Shown: piece after piece, positions 19,739-29,374 of the stretch
Layout: each line of letters begins with the position of its first letter
How positions within the stretch are numbered: position 1 is the stretch's first letter
Source: Bradyrhizobium sp. 141
GTDB taxonomy: Bacteria; Pseudomonadota; Alphaproteobacteria; Rhizobiales; Xanthobacteraceae
Length of the DNA stretch: 64,000 bases
NCBI RefSeq assembly: GCF_023074055.1
Contig: NZ_JADPKR010000020.1
Span: forward strand, 25,779-89,778
Direction: 5' to 3'
The notes under the pieces: model-generated
What the model was told of the DNA's origin: nothing
The model's input: the letters and a program-made list of their open reading frames with translations, nothing else
Database searches by the model: none
Position numbers and translations under genes: made by a program

Positions 19739-21325
19739 ATGCGAGCTGAAAGTAACGGAACGTCCCGGCGGATCCTCTGTGTGTTTCCGCGCTACACCTC
19801 GTCGTTCGGTACGTTCGAGCATTCCTATCCCCTGACCGATGGTGTCCGTGCCTTCATGCCGCCGCAGGGGCTGTTGCTGATCTCCGCCTATCTTCCGAAG
19901 GACTGGCAGGTCAAATTCGTCGACGAGAACCTCCGCCATACGACCAGGGAGGAGTTCGAATGGGCCGAGGCGGTTTTCGTCAGCGGCATGCACATCCAGC
20001 GCCAGCAAATGAACGACATCTGCCGCCGCGCGCATGAGTTCGATCTGCCGGTCGCGCTCGGCGGTCCCTCCGTCAGCGCCTGTCCCGACTATTATCCGTC
20101 ATTCGACTATCTCCATGTCGGCGAGCTCGGCGATGCGACCGACCAGCTGATCGAGATCCTGTCGCGCGACACCTCCCGCCCCGAGGGCCAGATGGTGCTG
20201 ACGACCAAGGATCGCGTGCCGATGACGGAGTTTCCGATCCCGGCCTACGAACTTGCCGACGTGAAGAAATATTTCCTTGGCAGCATCCAGTATTCCAGCG
20301 GCTGTCCCTATCAGTGCGAGTTCTGCGATATCCCCGGCCTCTACGGCCGCAACCCGCGCATCAAGTCGCCGCAGCAGATCATCGCCGAGCTCGACCGTCT
20401 GCGCGAATGCGGCATGACCGACACGGTCTATTTCGTCGATGACAATTTCATCGGCAACCGCAAGGCGGCGATGGACCTGTTGCCGCACCTGATCGAATGG
20501 CAGAAGCGGACCGGCTACGTGGTGCGGCTCGCCTGCGAGGCGACGCTCAACATCGCCAAGAGGCCCGAGATTCTCGAGAAGATGCGCGAGGCCTATTTCA
20601 TCACCATTTTCTGCGGCATCGAGACGCCGGATCCCGACGCGCTGAAGGCAATGCAGAAGGACCACAACATGATGGTCCCGATCCTGGAGGGCGTGCGCAC
20701 CATCAATTCCTACGGCATGGAGGTCGTCTCGGGCATCATCATGGGGCTCGACACCGACAAGCCGAATACGTCGGAGGCGCTGCTCGACTTCGTCGAGGAG
20801 TCCCGGATTCCGCTGCTCACGATCAACCTGCTTCAGGCGCTGCCGAAGACCCCGCTGTGGGATAGGCTCGAGCGCGAGGGGCGCCTGGTCGACGACGACG
20901 GCCGCGATTCCAACGTCGACTTCCTGTTGCCCTATGACGACGTCGTCGCATCCTGGAAGCACGCCATGGGCGTCGCCTACGAGCCCGAGAAGGTCTACGC
21001 GCGCTTCCAGTATCAATGCGACCACGTCTATGTGCACCGCCTCAAGACGCCGGTGCCGGACGAGATGAGGAGCTGGCCCAACATCCGGCGTGGCCTCGTC
21101 ATGCTGCGCAACATCTTCTGGAAGGTCGGTGTGCTCGGCGACTACAAGCGCGTGTTCTGGAAGTTCGCGCTGGGGCGCATCAAGCGCGGCGATCTCGAAG
21201 GCCTGATCGGATGCACACTGATCGCGCACCATCTCATCACCTTTGCGCGCGCGGCCTCCAGTGGCAGGCAGAACGCTTCGAACTACTCGATCCGGCTGCG
21301 CGAGGCCGCCGTTCCTGCAGAATGA
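19739..21325 (+). CDS. hpnP: Hopanoid C-2 methylase (cobalamin-binding radical SAM)
   Basis: 528 aa from ATG 19739 with a GGGGGAG site. N-terminal ~1-150 is the B12-binding Rossmann-like domain seen in class B radical-SAM methylases ([53 protein letters not shown]). The radical-SAM cluster is Cys189-x3-Cys193-x2-Cys196 in [15 protein letters not shown], followed by VDDNFIGNR and a long C-terminal DUF4070-type region. HpnP methylates hopanoids at C-2, giving 2-methylhopanoids (Welander et al. 2010). Assignment to HpnP rather than another B12 radical-SAM methylase rests on the overall sequence, size and hopanoid context. Its stop overlaps the eutC start by 4 nt. Confidence 0.88.
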   Translation: MRAESNGTSRRILCVFPRYTSSFGTFEHSYPLTDGVRAFMPPQGLLLISAYLPKDWQVKFVDENLRHTTREEFEWAEAVFVSGMHIQRQQMNDICRRAHEFDLPVALGGPSVSACPDYYPSFDYLHVGELGDATDQLIEILSRDTSRPEGQMVLTTKDRVPMTEFPIPAYELADVKKYFLGSIQYSSGCPYQCEFCDIPGLYGRNPRIKSPQQIIAELDRLRECGMTDTVYFVDDNFIGNRKAAMDLLPHLIEWQKRTGYVVRLACEATLNIAKRPEILEKMREAYFITIFCGIETPDPDALKAMQKDHNMMVPILEGVRTINSYGMEVVSGIIMGLDTDKPNTSEALLDFVEESRIPLLTINLLQALPKTPLWDRLEREGRLVDDDGRDSNVDFLLPYDDVVASWKHAMGVAYEPEKVYARFQYQCDHVYVHRLKTPVPDEMRSWPNIRRGLVMLRNIFWKVGVLGDYKRVFWKFALGRIKRGDLEGLIGCTLIAHHLITFARAASSGRQNASNYSIRLREAAVPAE

Positions 21326-22107
21326 GTGACAAGTCCGTTCCGGCTCGCCCAACCATCGACCTGCGGTCGTTCACGCCCGCGCGCGTCGCGCTCGGGCGCA
21401 ACGGCGCAAGCGTGCCGACCAAGGCGCTGCTCGATTTCACGCTTGATCATGCCCGCGCCCGCGATGCCGTACACGCCGCCTTCGATGCGCCGCGTCTGCT
21501 CGCCGATCTCGGCGCGCTTGGACTTGCCGTCACCGAGGTCAGAAGCCAGGCGGTCGACCGCAGGGACTATCTACGGCGGCCGGATCTGGGACGACGGCTT
21601 GAACCCGGCTCGGTCGAGGCTCTGGCGCAAGCGGCCGCGGCGCCGTGCCAACTCGCGCTCGTGATCGGCGACGGCCTGTCCGCAGCCGCGGTCCATGCCC
21701 ATGCGGTCGCCCTGGTGAGGCGCCTGCTGCCGCTGCTCGCGGAGGGGGATGACGTCGCGATCGGCCATGTCGTTGTCGCCTCAGGCGCGCGCGTTGCGCT
21801 CGGCGACGAGGTCGGCGCCGTGCTCGGCGCGCGCATGGTGGCGACGCTGATCGGCGAGCGACCGGGCCTGTCGGCGCCCGACAGTCTCGGCGCCTATCTG
21901 ACTTTCGCGCCGAAGCCCGGCCGCACCGATGCCGAGCGCAATTGCGTGTCCAACATCCACCACGCCGGGCTCAGCTATGACGAGGCCGCCTTCAAGATCG
22001 CCTGGCTGGTCCGCGAGGGGCTGGCGCGGCAGGTCAGCGGCGTGGCGCTCAAGGACGAGAGCGCGGACCGCGCGCCGCGTCGAATTGGCACATTCTCGCC
22101 CGGATAA
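21322..22107 (+). CDS. eutC: Ethanolamine ammonia-lyase small subunit
   Basis: 261 aa, ATG overlapping the hpnP stop (ATGA). Diagnostic EutC features: [38 protein letters not shown] at the N-terminus, [11 protein letters not shown], the cobalamin-binding region ending [49 protein letters not shown] and the C-terminal helix [14 protein letters not shown]. Partner of EutB. The 4-nt overlap means it is translated from the same mRNA as hpnP. Nothing looks truncated. Confidence 0.94.
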   Translation: MSDKSVPARPTIDLRSFTPARVALGRNGASVPTKALLDFTLDHARARDAVHAAFDAPRLLADLGALGLAVTEVRSQAVDRRDYLRRPDLGRRLEPGSVEALAQAAAAPCQLALVIGDGLSAAAVHAHAVALVRRLLPLLAEGDDVAIGHVVVASGARVALGDEVGAVLGARMVATLIGERPGLSAPDSLGAYLTFAPKPGRTDAERNCVSNIHHAGLSYDEAAFKIAWLVREGLARQVSGVALKDESADRAPRRIGTFSPG

Positions 22108-22316
22108 CCGCCATCCCCGACCCAAAATCGCCGCTTCTTGACCGATTTGGCCACACTTCGCCTGCTTGCGAAAAGACCAGTTGACCTGCTAAACCCCTCG
22201 CGGCGATTTTCCGCGCATTTTCAAAGGGCAAGCCTCCCATTGGTATGGCGTTTTCAAGCCGTTCGCGGGGCGCGATAAGCTCTCAAGACCGAGCCGATTT
22301 AGGAACTGGATAAGGC

Positions 22317-24683
22317 ATGCTCGAAAAGCACAGCGAGAATGAGGTTCATGTCGACAAGGTCGAGCAGGGACCTACGTCCTCGATCGCCTTCGGGCTGGAG
22401 CGTCTCGGGCTGATCGCAGTCCGGGCGCCGATCGTCTCCTGCATCGTCCTGCTCGTCCTGATCGTTGGCGCCGTGTTCGGCATCCACCGGATCAAGATCG
22501 ACGATTCGCTGTCGCAGCTCTTCCGCTCCGACAGCCGCGAATTCCACCAATATGAAGAGGTGACGAAGAAGTTCCCGGCCGAGGAATTCGACGTCCTCGT
22601 CGTGGTCGAAGGCAAGAACCTCCTGGCGCGGAATAATCTCGAGAAGCTGCGTGACTTCGTCACCGACATGCAACTGGTCGAAGGCACGCGCGGGCTGGTG
22701 TCGCTGTTCTCGGCGCGCCAGGCGCCGGCGCCGGGCAAGCTGCCGGCAGCACTGTTCCCGGCCGAGCTGCCCGAGGGCGCCGACTACGACAAGTTCATCG
22801 AGACCGTCAAAAACAACGAGATCATCCGCGGCAAGCTGTTGTCGGAAGACGGCACGCTGGCGCTGATCGTGCTGTCGCTCGATCCGGAAGTGGTCGCCTC
22901 CAGCAAGCTGACCAAGACCGTCGCCGACATCCGCGCGCTGATGAAGGAGGATCTCAGCGACACCGGGCTCAACGTGCAGCTTTCCGGCGTGCCCGTGATG
23001 CAGCTCGAGATCCGCAACGCGGTCGAGCGCGACGGCCTCACCTACAACATCCTCGGCATCCTCGCCGGCTGCGTCATCGCCATCATCTTCTTCCGCAAGA
23101 TCTCCTTCATGGTGGCGGCGGCATTCCCGCCGATGATCGCGATCCTGCTGGCTCTCGGCGCGCTCGGCTGGGCTAATTTCAATCTCAACATGTTCCTGAA
23201 CGTGATGACGCCGCTCATCATGGTCATCAGTTTCTCGGACTCGATGCAGCTCACCTTCGCCGCGCGCGATCGGCTGATCGCGGGCCAGGACAAGTTCACC
23301 GCGTTCAAGAACGCCGTCCTGGTGGTGGGACCGGCCTGCGTGCTGACGCACGGCACCGCCGGCATTTCCTTCATCGCGCTCCAGTTCTCCAACTCCGACC
23401 TGATCCGCAAGTTCGGCGAGGCGGGCCTCGCCGCCACCATCATCGCGCTGGTCGCGGTGCTGTCGCTGGTACCGGTGTTCGGCGTGCTGCTCGTGCGCAA
23501 CGAGAAGACGTTCGCAGTCAAATTCCAGAGCGCGGATGCCGGCGTCCAGGCGCTGCGCAATTTCTGCTACTGGATCGCGGTGCGCATGGTGGGCCGGCCC
23601 GGCCTGTTCAGCCTGATCGCGGTGCTGTTCGTCGGCGGCCTCGGCGTCATCTACGCCAATCTGGAGCCGCGCTACCGGCTCGCCGACCAGGTGCCGGACA
23701 AGCGGCAGGCGGTCGCCGCCAGCGATCGGCTTGATGCCAAGCTCACCGGCGCCAATCCGGTCAACGTGCTGATCCAGTTCCCGAAGGGTGAATCGCTCTA
23801 TTCGCCGGAGACGCTCCAGACCATCGCGGACGTGCATGCGACCGTGGAGAAGGCGGCCGGGGTCGGCAATGTCTGGTCGGTTGAGACCCTGCGCCGCTGG
23901 CTTGCGGAAAAGGCCGGCAGCGCCGACGTCGCGACGCTGAAGGAATATGTCAGCGTCATCCCCGAGCACCTGGTGCGGCGCTTCATCGACGCCGAGCAGG
24001 ACGCGGTCGTGGTGGCCGGCCGCGTGCCGGACAAGGATTCCAGCCAGCTCCTGCCGATCGTGGACAAGCTCGATTCCGAGCTCGATGCCGTCCGCAAAAA
24101 GCATCCGGGCTATGAGGTCGCGGTAACCGGTCTTGCCGCGATCGCCGCGCGCAACTCGGCCAGCATGATCGAGAAGCTGAACCGCGGGCTCACCGTCGAA
24201 TTCGCGCTGGTCGCGATCTTCATTGGCCTTGCCTTCCGCTCCTGGGTGGTGATGTTCGCCTGCATCCTGCCGGGCATCTTCCCCGTCGTGATGTCAGGAA
24301 CGGTGCTGTGGGCGATGGGCGAGGGCCTGCAATTCGCCAGCGTCGTCGCGCTCACCGTCTCATTCGGGCTGGGCTTGAGTGCCACCATCCACTTCCTCAA
24401 CCGCCTCAGGCTGGAGAGCAAGCCGGGCGTCGGCTCGGCGCTCGCGGTGGAGCGGGCGACCGTGCTGGTCGGACCGGCGCTGATTCTGACCACGGTGGTG
24501 CTGGCCTGCGGCCTCGTCGTCACCGTGTTCTCCGACCTGCCGTCGCTGCGGCTGTTCGGCTGGCTCAGCGCCTTCTCGATGGTGATGGCCCTCGTCGCAG
24601 ACCTCTTCATCCTGCGGCCGACGGCGATGTGGCTGATCAACCTGCATGCCAAGCTGCAGGGCACCGACAAGTCGGCGATCTAG
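22317..24683 (+). CDS. RND-superfamily (MMPL / HAE3-type) transporter
   Basis: 788 aa, inner membrane. Twelve-helix RND layout: one helix near residues 35-55 (APIVSCIVLLVLIVGAVFGI), then a large periplasmic loop with DSLSQLFRSDSREF, five helices at ~240-390, one at ~425-445, a second loop, and five terminal helices. Related in layout to HpnN further right in the window but clearly a separate paralogue. It starts 209 nt after eutC and faces the same way. A lipid or hydrophobe substrate is likely from family and context; a hopanoid cargo is only a guess. The chain ends cleanly, with no outer-membrane or adaptor partner adjacent. Confidence 0.87.
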   Translation: MLEKHSENEVHVDKVEQGPTSSIAFGLERLGLIAVRAPIVSCIVLLVLIVGAVFGIHRIKIDDSLSQLFRSDSREFHQYEEVTKKFPAEEFDVLVVVEGKNLLARNNLEKLRDFVTDMQLVEGTRGLVSLFSARQAPAPGKLPAALFPAELPEGADYDKFIETVKNNEIIRGKLLSEDGTLALIVLSLDPEVVASSKLTKTVADIRALMKEDLSDTGLNVQLSGVPVMQLEIRNAVERDGLTYNILGILAGCVIAIIFFRKISFMVAAAFPPMIAILLALGALGWANFNLNMFLNVMTPLIMVISFSDSMQLTFAARDRLIAGQDKFTAFKNAVLVVGPACVLTHGTAGISFIALQFSNSDLIRKFGEAGLAATIIALVAVLSLVPVFGVLLVRNEKTFAVKFQSADAGVQALRNFCYWIAVRMVGRPGLFSLIAVLFVGGLGVIYANLEPRYRLADQVPDKRQAVAASDRLDAKLTGANPVNVLIQFPKGESLYSPETLQTIADVHATVEKAAGVGNVWSVETLRRWLAEKAGSADVATLKEYVSVIPEHLVRRFIDAEQDAVVVAGRVPDKDSSQLLPIVDKLDSELDAVRKKHPGYEVAVTGLAAIAARNSASMIEKLNRGLTVEFALVAIFIGLAFRSWVVMFACILPGIFPVVMSGTVLWAMGEGLQFASVVALTVSFGLGLSATIHFLNRLRLESKPGVGSALAVERATVLVGPALILTTVVLACGLVVTVFSDLPSLRLFGWLSAFSMVMALVADLFILRPTAMWLINLHAKLQGTDKSAI

Positions 24684-24905
24684 TCGTCATCGCGCTCTCA
24701 CATGGAGCGTCTTTCGGGCTCTCAAGCGCAAAGAGGCGCGCTTGGGACTGCCGATTTGTTTCAAGGCTGACGAACCTTTGCCGCGCGACCTTGTTCAACC
24801 AAGGGCTGCGAGAACGTCGTTTGGGATGTTGCTGATCAGCGGACAGGCGCGAGCGACGGCATTGTGAAACGCGTTGGGTGATAGCCGCAGCTCGAGGAGG
24901 GTTGC

Positions 24906-26156
24906 ATGGGCGTCAAGCCAGAGCGTCAGTTTGAGCCAAATCCTGCCGGTGATCGCATCGACCCGCGGGATCCTGTCTTCTCCGGTTTAGCTCCTATCAC
25001 CGGGGCCGGTGAACCTGTCGTGGACTGGGAGAAGGTCGTGCTCGTGACCGCGACCGTCGGCGTCTTCGCAGTTGCCGCCGGCCTGTCTTCACCGCTGCTC
25101 GCGTTGGTCCTCAAGAAGGAACTATTCAGCGATCTTCTGATCGGGGCCAATGCCGCGATGACGCCTATTGGGCTGTTGAGCTCGGCGCTCTGCGTGCCGC
25201 GATTTGCACAGCGCGTCGGCGGCGGCAGGGCCGCCGTCGGTTTTGCGCTGACGGCCGCCGCGGCTCTTGTCCTGATGGCGATCTTTCCCATGCTGTGGGT
25301 CTGGTTTCCGGCGCGGTTTGTGCTCGGTCTCGCCATCGGAGGCTTCTACATCGTCAACAAGGCGTGGCTGAACGAGATCGCCGCGCCAGTCTATCGCGGT
25401 CGCATCGTTGGAATTTACGCTGCCGTCCTGGCCTCGGGTTTTTCGCTAGGGCCGTTCGCGCTCGCGCTCACCGGCTCTTCAGGTTGGCTACCTTTCGCAG
25501 TAGGCATTTCGGCGCTGCTGACCGCTGCGCTGATCACGGCAATCTTCGCGCGCCGGCTTCCCGGCTTCGCAGTCGAACAGCGCGCTTCTGTCGCGAGTTT
25601 CCTGCCGCGCGCGCCGGTTCTTCTCGTCGCGGTCGGGGCCTTCGGCTTGTTCGATCAAGCCACGCTGGCTTTTCTTCCGGCCTTCGGGATGAGGAACGCA
25701 TATTCTGAGCAAACGATGGCCATCGGCCTTGCCGTGCTCAATGGCGGCAACGTGGTCTTGCAGGTCCCGATCGGCTGGCTTGCGGACCGGTTTCCGCGAC
25801 GGCTCGTGCTCTCAGGGTGTGCAGCCGCGACCGCAGGCGGCGCCGTCTTGCTGGCCGTTGCCGTCCGCCACGAACCGTTCGCGCTTTTTGCATTTCTGTT
25901 CGTCTGGGGCGCATGCGCATATGGCGTAACGACCGTTGCGCTCGCCGAGCTCGGCGATCGTTTCGGCGGTCCGGCGCTCCTGGCGGGCAGCGCGGCCTTC
26001 ACGCTCAGCAGCGGCATCGGCGGAATGCTGGGCGGCCCGCTCACCGGCGCTGCCATCGACCATGCCGGCGACATCGGCCTGATACAGGTGTTGACGGCCA
26101 CATTCGGACTGCTTGGGGTCCTTGCGATTGCCTTCCCCCTCACGCGTCGACCCTGA
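24906..26156 (+). CDS. Major facilitator superfamily transporter
   Basis: 416 aa, ATG preceded by GAGGAGGGTTGC. After a ~40-residue hydrophilic N-terminus there are twelve hydrophobic segments, e.g. VVLVTATVGVFAVAAGL, AAVGFALTAAAALVLMAIF, FVLGLAIGGFYIVNKAWL and IGIYAAVLASGFSLGPFALAL. This resembles the YcaD/COG0477 efflux-like group, whose signature is AWLNEIAAP..RGRIVGIY after helix 4. Substrate unknown. Monocistronic, preceded by 222 nt with nothing notable. Confidence 0.85.
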   Translation: MGVKPERQFEPNPAGDRIDPRDPVFSGLAPITGAGEPVVDWEKVVLVTATVGVFAVAAGLSSPLLALVLKKELFSDLLIGANAAMTPIGLLSSALCVPRFAQRVGGGRAAVGFALTAAAALVLMAIFPMLWVWFPARFVLGLAIGGFYIVNKAWLNEIAAPVYRGRIVGIYAAVLASGFSLGPFALALTGSSGWLPFAVGISALLTAALITAIFARRLPGFAVEQRASVASFLPRAPVLLVAVGAFGLFDQATLAFLPAFGMRNAYSEQTMAIGLAVLNGGNVVLQVPIGWLADRFPRRLVLSGCAAATAGGAVLLAVAVRHEPFALFAFLFVWGACAYGVTTVALAELGDRFGGPALLAGSAAFTLSSGIGGMLGGPLTGAAIDHAGDIGLIQVLTATFGLLGVLAIAFPLTRRP

Positions 26157-26218
26157 CGATGAACTTAAGATTGAATGCGCACGTCGGAAGATGCCTGCGA
26201 AAATCGTCCATTGTCAGC

Positions 26219-26250
26219 AAAAAGCCCCCGGCTCGCGAGAACCGGGGGCC
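26219..26250 (-). terminator. Rho-independent terminator of the secreted protein at 26278-26775
   Basis: Read on the minus strand, GGCCCCCGGTTCTC-GCGAG-CCGGGGGC is followed by TTTTT. The GC stem is 8-9 bp and lies ~27 nt beyond the stop codon. Confidence 0.85.
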
Positions 26251-26277
26251 GTATTCCCTCTCGACGCGGGAAGGGGA

Positions 26278-26775
26278 TCAGCCCTTCGTCAACGTGATGT
26301 TGACGCCGCGGATCTCGCCCTTGGAAGAGATCTGCACCGTCTGCTTGGTGCCGTTGGTGCGCAGCGAGAGGTTGGCGGCGAAGCCGTTGGCCTCGACGAA
26401 CACCTCGATCTGGCCGCCGCCGGCGGTGCCTTGCAGATTGCCGAAGATGTTGCGGTTGGTCTCGCTCCAATTGCCGGAGATGCGCTCGCCCTGGCTCGTC
26501 ACGTCGCTGGTGAGGTCAAACTTGTAGCTGTCGGACGCGCAGTGCAGCGCCTGCTTGAGATTGAGACCGGTGCCGGCGACCTTGTAGTCGGCCTTGCAGC
26601 GAATGCGCTCGGTGGAGCCGTCGGACAGCGACACCGTGCCGGTGGCGGTCCACGCGCCGTCGAAACCGGCAAACGGGCCAGACGACTGAGCGTGGCTCGT
26701 CGAAACCGAAAAGAGCAGCGCCGCCCCAATGCCAGCCGCCTTGATCGCCAGTCCAGATCGCCCAAAGAATGTCAT
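26278..26775 (-). CDS. Small secreted protein of unknown function
   Basis: 165 aa from ATG 26775. Export signal at residues ~8-29 (AIKAAGIGAALLFSVSTSHAQ). The mature domain is ~135 residues, beta-rich with alternating polar positions: FAGFDGAWTATGTVSLSDG, ERIRCKADYKV, GNLQGTAGGGQIEVFV and a terminal NITLTKG. Two cysteines (IRCKAD and LHCASD) could form a disulfide. I do not recognise a named family with a known role; the sequence style is of rhizobial periplasmic hypotheticals. Monocistronic with its own terminator. Confidence 0.8.
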   Translation of the reverse strand: MTFFGRSGLAIKAAGIGAALLFSVSTSHAQSSGPFAGFDGAWTATGTVSLSDGSTERIRCKADYKVAGTGLNLKQALHCASDSYKFDLTSDVTSQGERISGNWSETNRNIFGNLQGTAGGGQIEVFVEANGFAANLSLRTNGTKQTVQISSKGEIRGVNITLTKG

Positions 26776-27235
26776 CTTAAATATCCCGTTTTGGAACGAC
26801 GCCCGCTTACGCTTGAGAACGTCTCGCCACATCGAAAGTTTAGTGCTCCGAGCCAGTGTCAGGTTCAAAGCCGAGCCGCCAGAGATGGCGGTTCACGACG
26901 CCTCGCGCCAGACGCGGGTAGGCCGATTTGCCCTGTTTCCGCGTGTTTCTGGCACGAAAGACGGGGCGGAGAGATGCAGCTCTGCAACAGGTATGCAGTA
27001 AAACGCAGCGTCCCTGAATTATGACGTAGTATCAATCTCTTACATTTGCCAATGAGGGCTCAGGGAAGACCTGATTTGGTGGACGCGGCGCCAATTTGGC
27101 CGCATTTGCCAGTGCTTGTGCCTTCTCTGAGGCCGCACCTCCCGCGGCGACTTGCCATCAGAACAATCCGTTCCGGTCGTCCGCCCTGTGCAGTCCGGGT
27201 CCGGTGCGATTCTGCCGTCAGAATGAAGGAATACA
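26776..27235. other. Divergent intergenic region, no gene recognised
   Basis: 460 nt between two outward-facing secreted-protein genes, so it must hold both promoters. I see no sigma-factor consensus strong enough to mark, no hairpin and no credible ORF. Confidence 0.5.
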
Positions 27236-27469
27236 ATGCGTAAGCTTCTCGTCGCTCTCACCCTGCTGTCGGCATCTGTTTCGACGGCGGCGTTCGCCCA
27301 GCAAGGGCGTGGCACGGACGCCGAGCAGAAGGCCTGCACGCGCGACGTGCAGAAGTTCTGCCGTCCGGTCATCGACCAGGGCGATTTCACCATCCTGGCC
27401 TGCCTCAAGGAGAACCGGGCCAAGATCTCGCAGGCCTGCGACCAGGTCCTGAAGACCCACAACCAGTAA
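27236..27469 (+). CDS. Small cysteine-containing secreted protein
   Basis: 77 aa. Signal peptide MRKLLVALTLLSASVSTAAFAQ leaves a ~55-residue mature protein with four cysteines in CTRDVQKFC ... ILACLKENRAKISQAC. The pattern C-x6-FC...CL-x-N..KIS..C is the Cys-rich GLG1-type repeat seen in many alphaproteobacterial periplasmic proteins. Function unknown. A strong terminator follows within 25 nt. Confidence 0.85.
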   Translation: MRKLLVALTLLSASVSTAAFAQQGRGTDAEQKACTRDVQKFCRPVIDQGDFTILACLKENRAKISQACDQVLKTHNQ

Positions 27470-27487
27470 GCTCGGCCACTGGCCCAC

Positions 27488-27513
27488 AAAAGGCGGCCCC
27501 AGGGCCGCCTTTT
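27488..27513 (+). terminator. Rho-independent terminator
   Basis: AAAAGGCGGCCC-CAG-GGCCGCCTTTT: a near-perfect stem of ~10 bp ending in T residues, ~19 nt after the stop of the small Cys-containing protein. Confidence 0.88.
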
Positions 27514-27660
27514 CGGGCCGGATCCGCGGAAGGGCAGCCATCGAGAGACAGGATTGGTTTTGCGGCCGTATTCCCCTATATGGGGGCCGCGGCGGATCGC
27601 CGGCATGAGCCCGCGAGCGAAGAAGCCCTTCCTATCCAAACGATTGTAAACCAGCCCTCG

Positions 27661-28545
27661 ATGACCTCTGCGAGCGAATTGCGATCCGGCAAGGGTGACC
27701 GCGACGAGAATTTTCCCGTCGCGTCCTGGATCATTCATCCGCGTCATCGCGCGCTGATCCTGGCGTACTACAATTTCGTCCGCACCGCCGACGACATCGC
27801 CGACCACGCGACGCTCCCGCCCGACGAGAAGCTACGCTTGCTCGACCTGTTCGAGGCGGAACTGCTCGGCAAGGGCGATACCCAGGCGGAGGCCGTGACT
27901 CTGCGCCGCGCGCTGGCCGAACGCGGCATGGCGCCGCGCCATGCGCTCGACGTGCTAGTCGCGTTCCGCATGGACGTGACCAAGCTGCGCTACGAGAATT
28001 GGGACGAAGTCATTCACTATTGCCGCTATTCGGCGATGCCGGTCGGCCGTTTCATGCTCGACGTCCACGGCGAGAGCACCTCGACCTGGGCCGCATCGGA
28101 TGCGCTCTGCGCTGGCCTCCAGATCAACAACCACCTGCAGGATTGCGGCAAGGATTTCCGCGAGCTCAACCGCGTCTATCTGCCGCGCGATGCGCTGGCA
28201 GCACACGGCGCCTCCGTCGAGCAGCTCGGGCTGTCACAGTCGCCGCCGGCGATGCTGGCCTGCCTGCAGGCGCTCGCCGTCCGCAACGAAGCCCTGCTCG
28301 ACGAGGGCAGGTCGCTAGCTGCGGAGATCCGGGATTTCCGCCTCGGCGTCGACGTCTCGGTGATCCAGGCCTATGCCGACCGCATCGTGCGCCTCTTGAA
28401 GGTGCGCGATCCCCTGCGCGAGCGCGTGCACCTGAACAAGTTCGAGCTGCTCACTTTCAGCCTTGCCGGGATGATCGGCGAAGCCGGCCGTCGCGCGATC
28501 GGACGCAAGGCCATTTCCAGACCGGGGACTGCACATGACGCTTGA
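27661..28545 (+). CDS. hpnC: Hydroxysqualene synthase HpnC
   Basis: 294 aa from ATG 27661 (MTSASELRSGKG); longer in-frame starts are less plausible. Trans-isoprenyl diphosphate synthase fold of the squalene/phytoene synthase family: first Asp-rich motif RTADDIADH (~residue 42), second region NNHLQDCGKDFRELNRVYLP. In the bacterial three-step route HpnD makes presqualene diphosphate from two farnesyl diphosphates, HpnC converts it to hydroxysqualene, and HpnE reduces that to squalene (Pan et al. 2015). Its end overlaps hpnD by 11 nt. First gene of hpnCDEFG. Confidence 0.93.
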   Translation: MTSASELRSGKGDRDENFPVASWIIHPRHRALILAYYNFVRTADDIADHATLPPDEKLRLLDLFEAELLGKGDTQAEAVTLRRALAERGMAPRHALDVLVAFRMDVTKLRYENWDEVIHYCRYSAMPVGRFMLDVHGESTSTWAASDALCAGLQINNHLQDCGKDFRELNRVYLPRDALAAHGASVEQLGLSQSPPAMLACLQALAVRNEALLDEGRSLAAEIRDFRLGVDVSVIQAYADRIVRLLKVRDPLRERVHLNKFELLTFSLAGMIGEAGRRAIGRKAISRPGTAHDA

Positions 28546-29374
28546 GGCGACCTCGCCCGGCGCCAATTATGGCTCGACCGCATCCGGCAGCTCGTTCTAT
28601 GCCGCGATGCGCATCCTGCCGCATGACCAGCGCGAAGCGATGTTCCAGATCTACAGCTTCTGCCGCCAGGTCGACGACATCGCGGATTCCGACGGCCCGC
28701 GCGAGGAGCGCCTCGCCGCGCTTCAGGAATGGCGCAACGACATCGACGCACTCTATCAGGGGCATCCGCCGCCGCGGCTGAAGGACTACGTTGCCTCGGT
28801 GAAGACCTTCGGCCTCAAGCGCGAGGATTTCCTGGCGATCGTCGACGGCATGGAGATGGACGTGCCGCAGGACATCCGCGCGCCCGACATGGCGACGCTG
28901 GATCTCTACTGCGATCGCGTCGCCAGCGCTGTGGGACGGCTGTCGGTGCGAGTATTTGGCCTGCCGGAAGAGGACGGGATCCAGCTCGCCTATCATTTGG
29001 GCCGCGCGCTTCAGCTCACCAACATCCTGCGCGACATCGACGAGGACGCCGGCCTCGGCCGCCTCTATCTGCCGCGCGAGGCGCTGCTGCATGCCGGCAT
29101 CACCTCCAACGATCCGGATCGCGTGATCGCCGAGCGCGCGCTGCCAAAGGTCTGCCTGCCGCTGACGCAGCGTGCGAAGATGCATTTCGAGAAGTCGGAC
29201 GAGATCATGAACCGCAACAAGCGCCGCGCGGTGCGCGCGCCGCGGATCATGTCGAAATACTATCATTCCATTCTGGATCTCCTGATTGCGCGCGGTTTCA
29301 ATGCGCCGCGCCAGCCGGTGCGTGTGTCAAAGGTCACACGTATCCTGATCCTGCTCCGCTACGCTTTCATCTGA
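28535..29374 (+). CDS. hpnD: Presqualene diphosphate synthase HpnD
   Basis: 279 aa. Both Asp-rich motifs of the squalene/phytoene synthase family are intact: CRQVDDIADSDGP (near residue 48) and TNILRDIDEDAGLGRLYLP (near 165). Condenses two farnesyl diphosphates to presqualene diphosphate. The start lies inside the end of hpnC and its stop TGA overlaps the hpnE ATG by one base, so the synthesis proteins are tightly co-translated. Confidence 0.94.
   Translation: MTLEATSPGANYGSTASGSSFYAAMRILPHDQREAMFQIYSFCRQVDDIADSDGPREERLAALQEWRNDIDALYQGHPPPRLKDYVASVKTFGLKREDFLAIVDGMEMDVPQDIRAPDMATLDLYCDRVASAVGRLSVRVFGLPEEDGIQLAYHLGRALQLTNILRDIDEDAGLGRLYLPREALLHAGITSNDPDRVIAERALPKVCLPLTQRAKMHFEKSDEIMNRNKRRAVRAPRIMSKYYHSILDLLIARGFNAPRQPVRVSKVTRILILLRYAFI

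Noticed and set aside
22299..24104. 601-codon minus-strand open frame opposite the RND transporter
   Set aside because: Composition is Asp/His/Arg/Glu-rich with no domain; an antisense shadow of the transporter.
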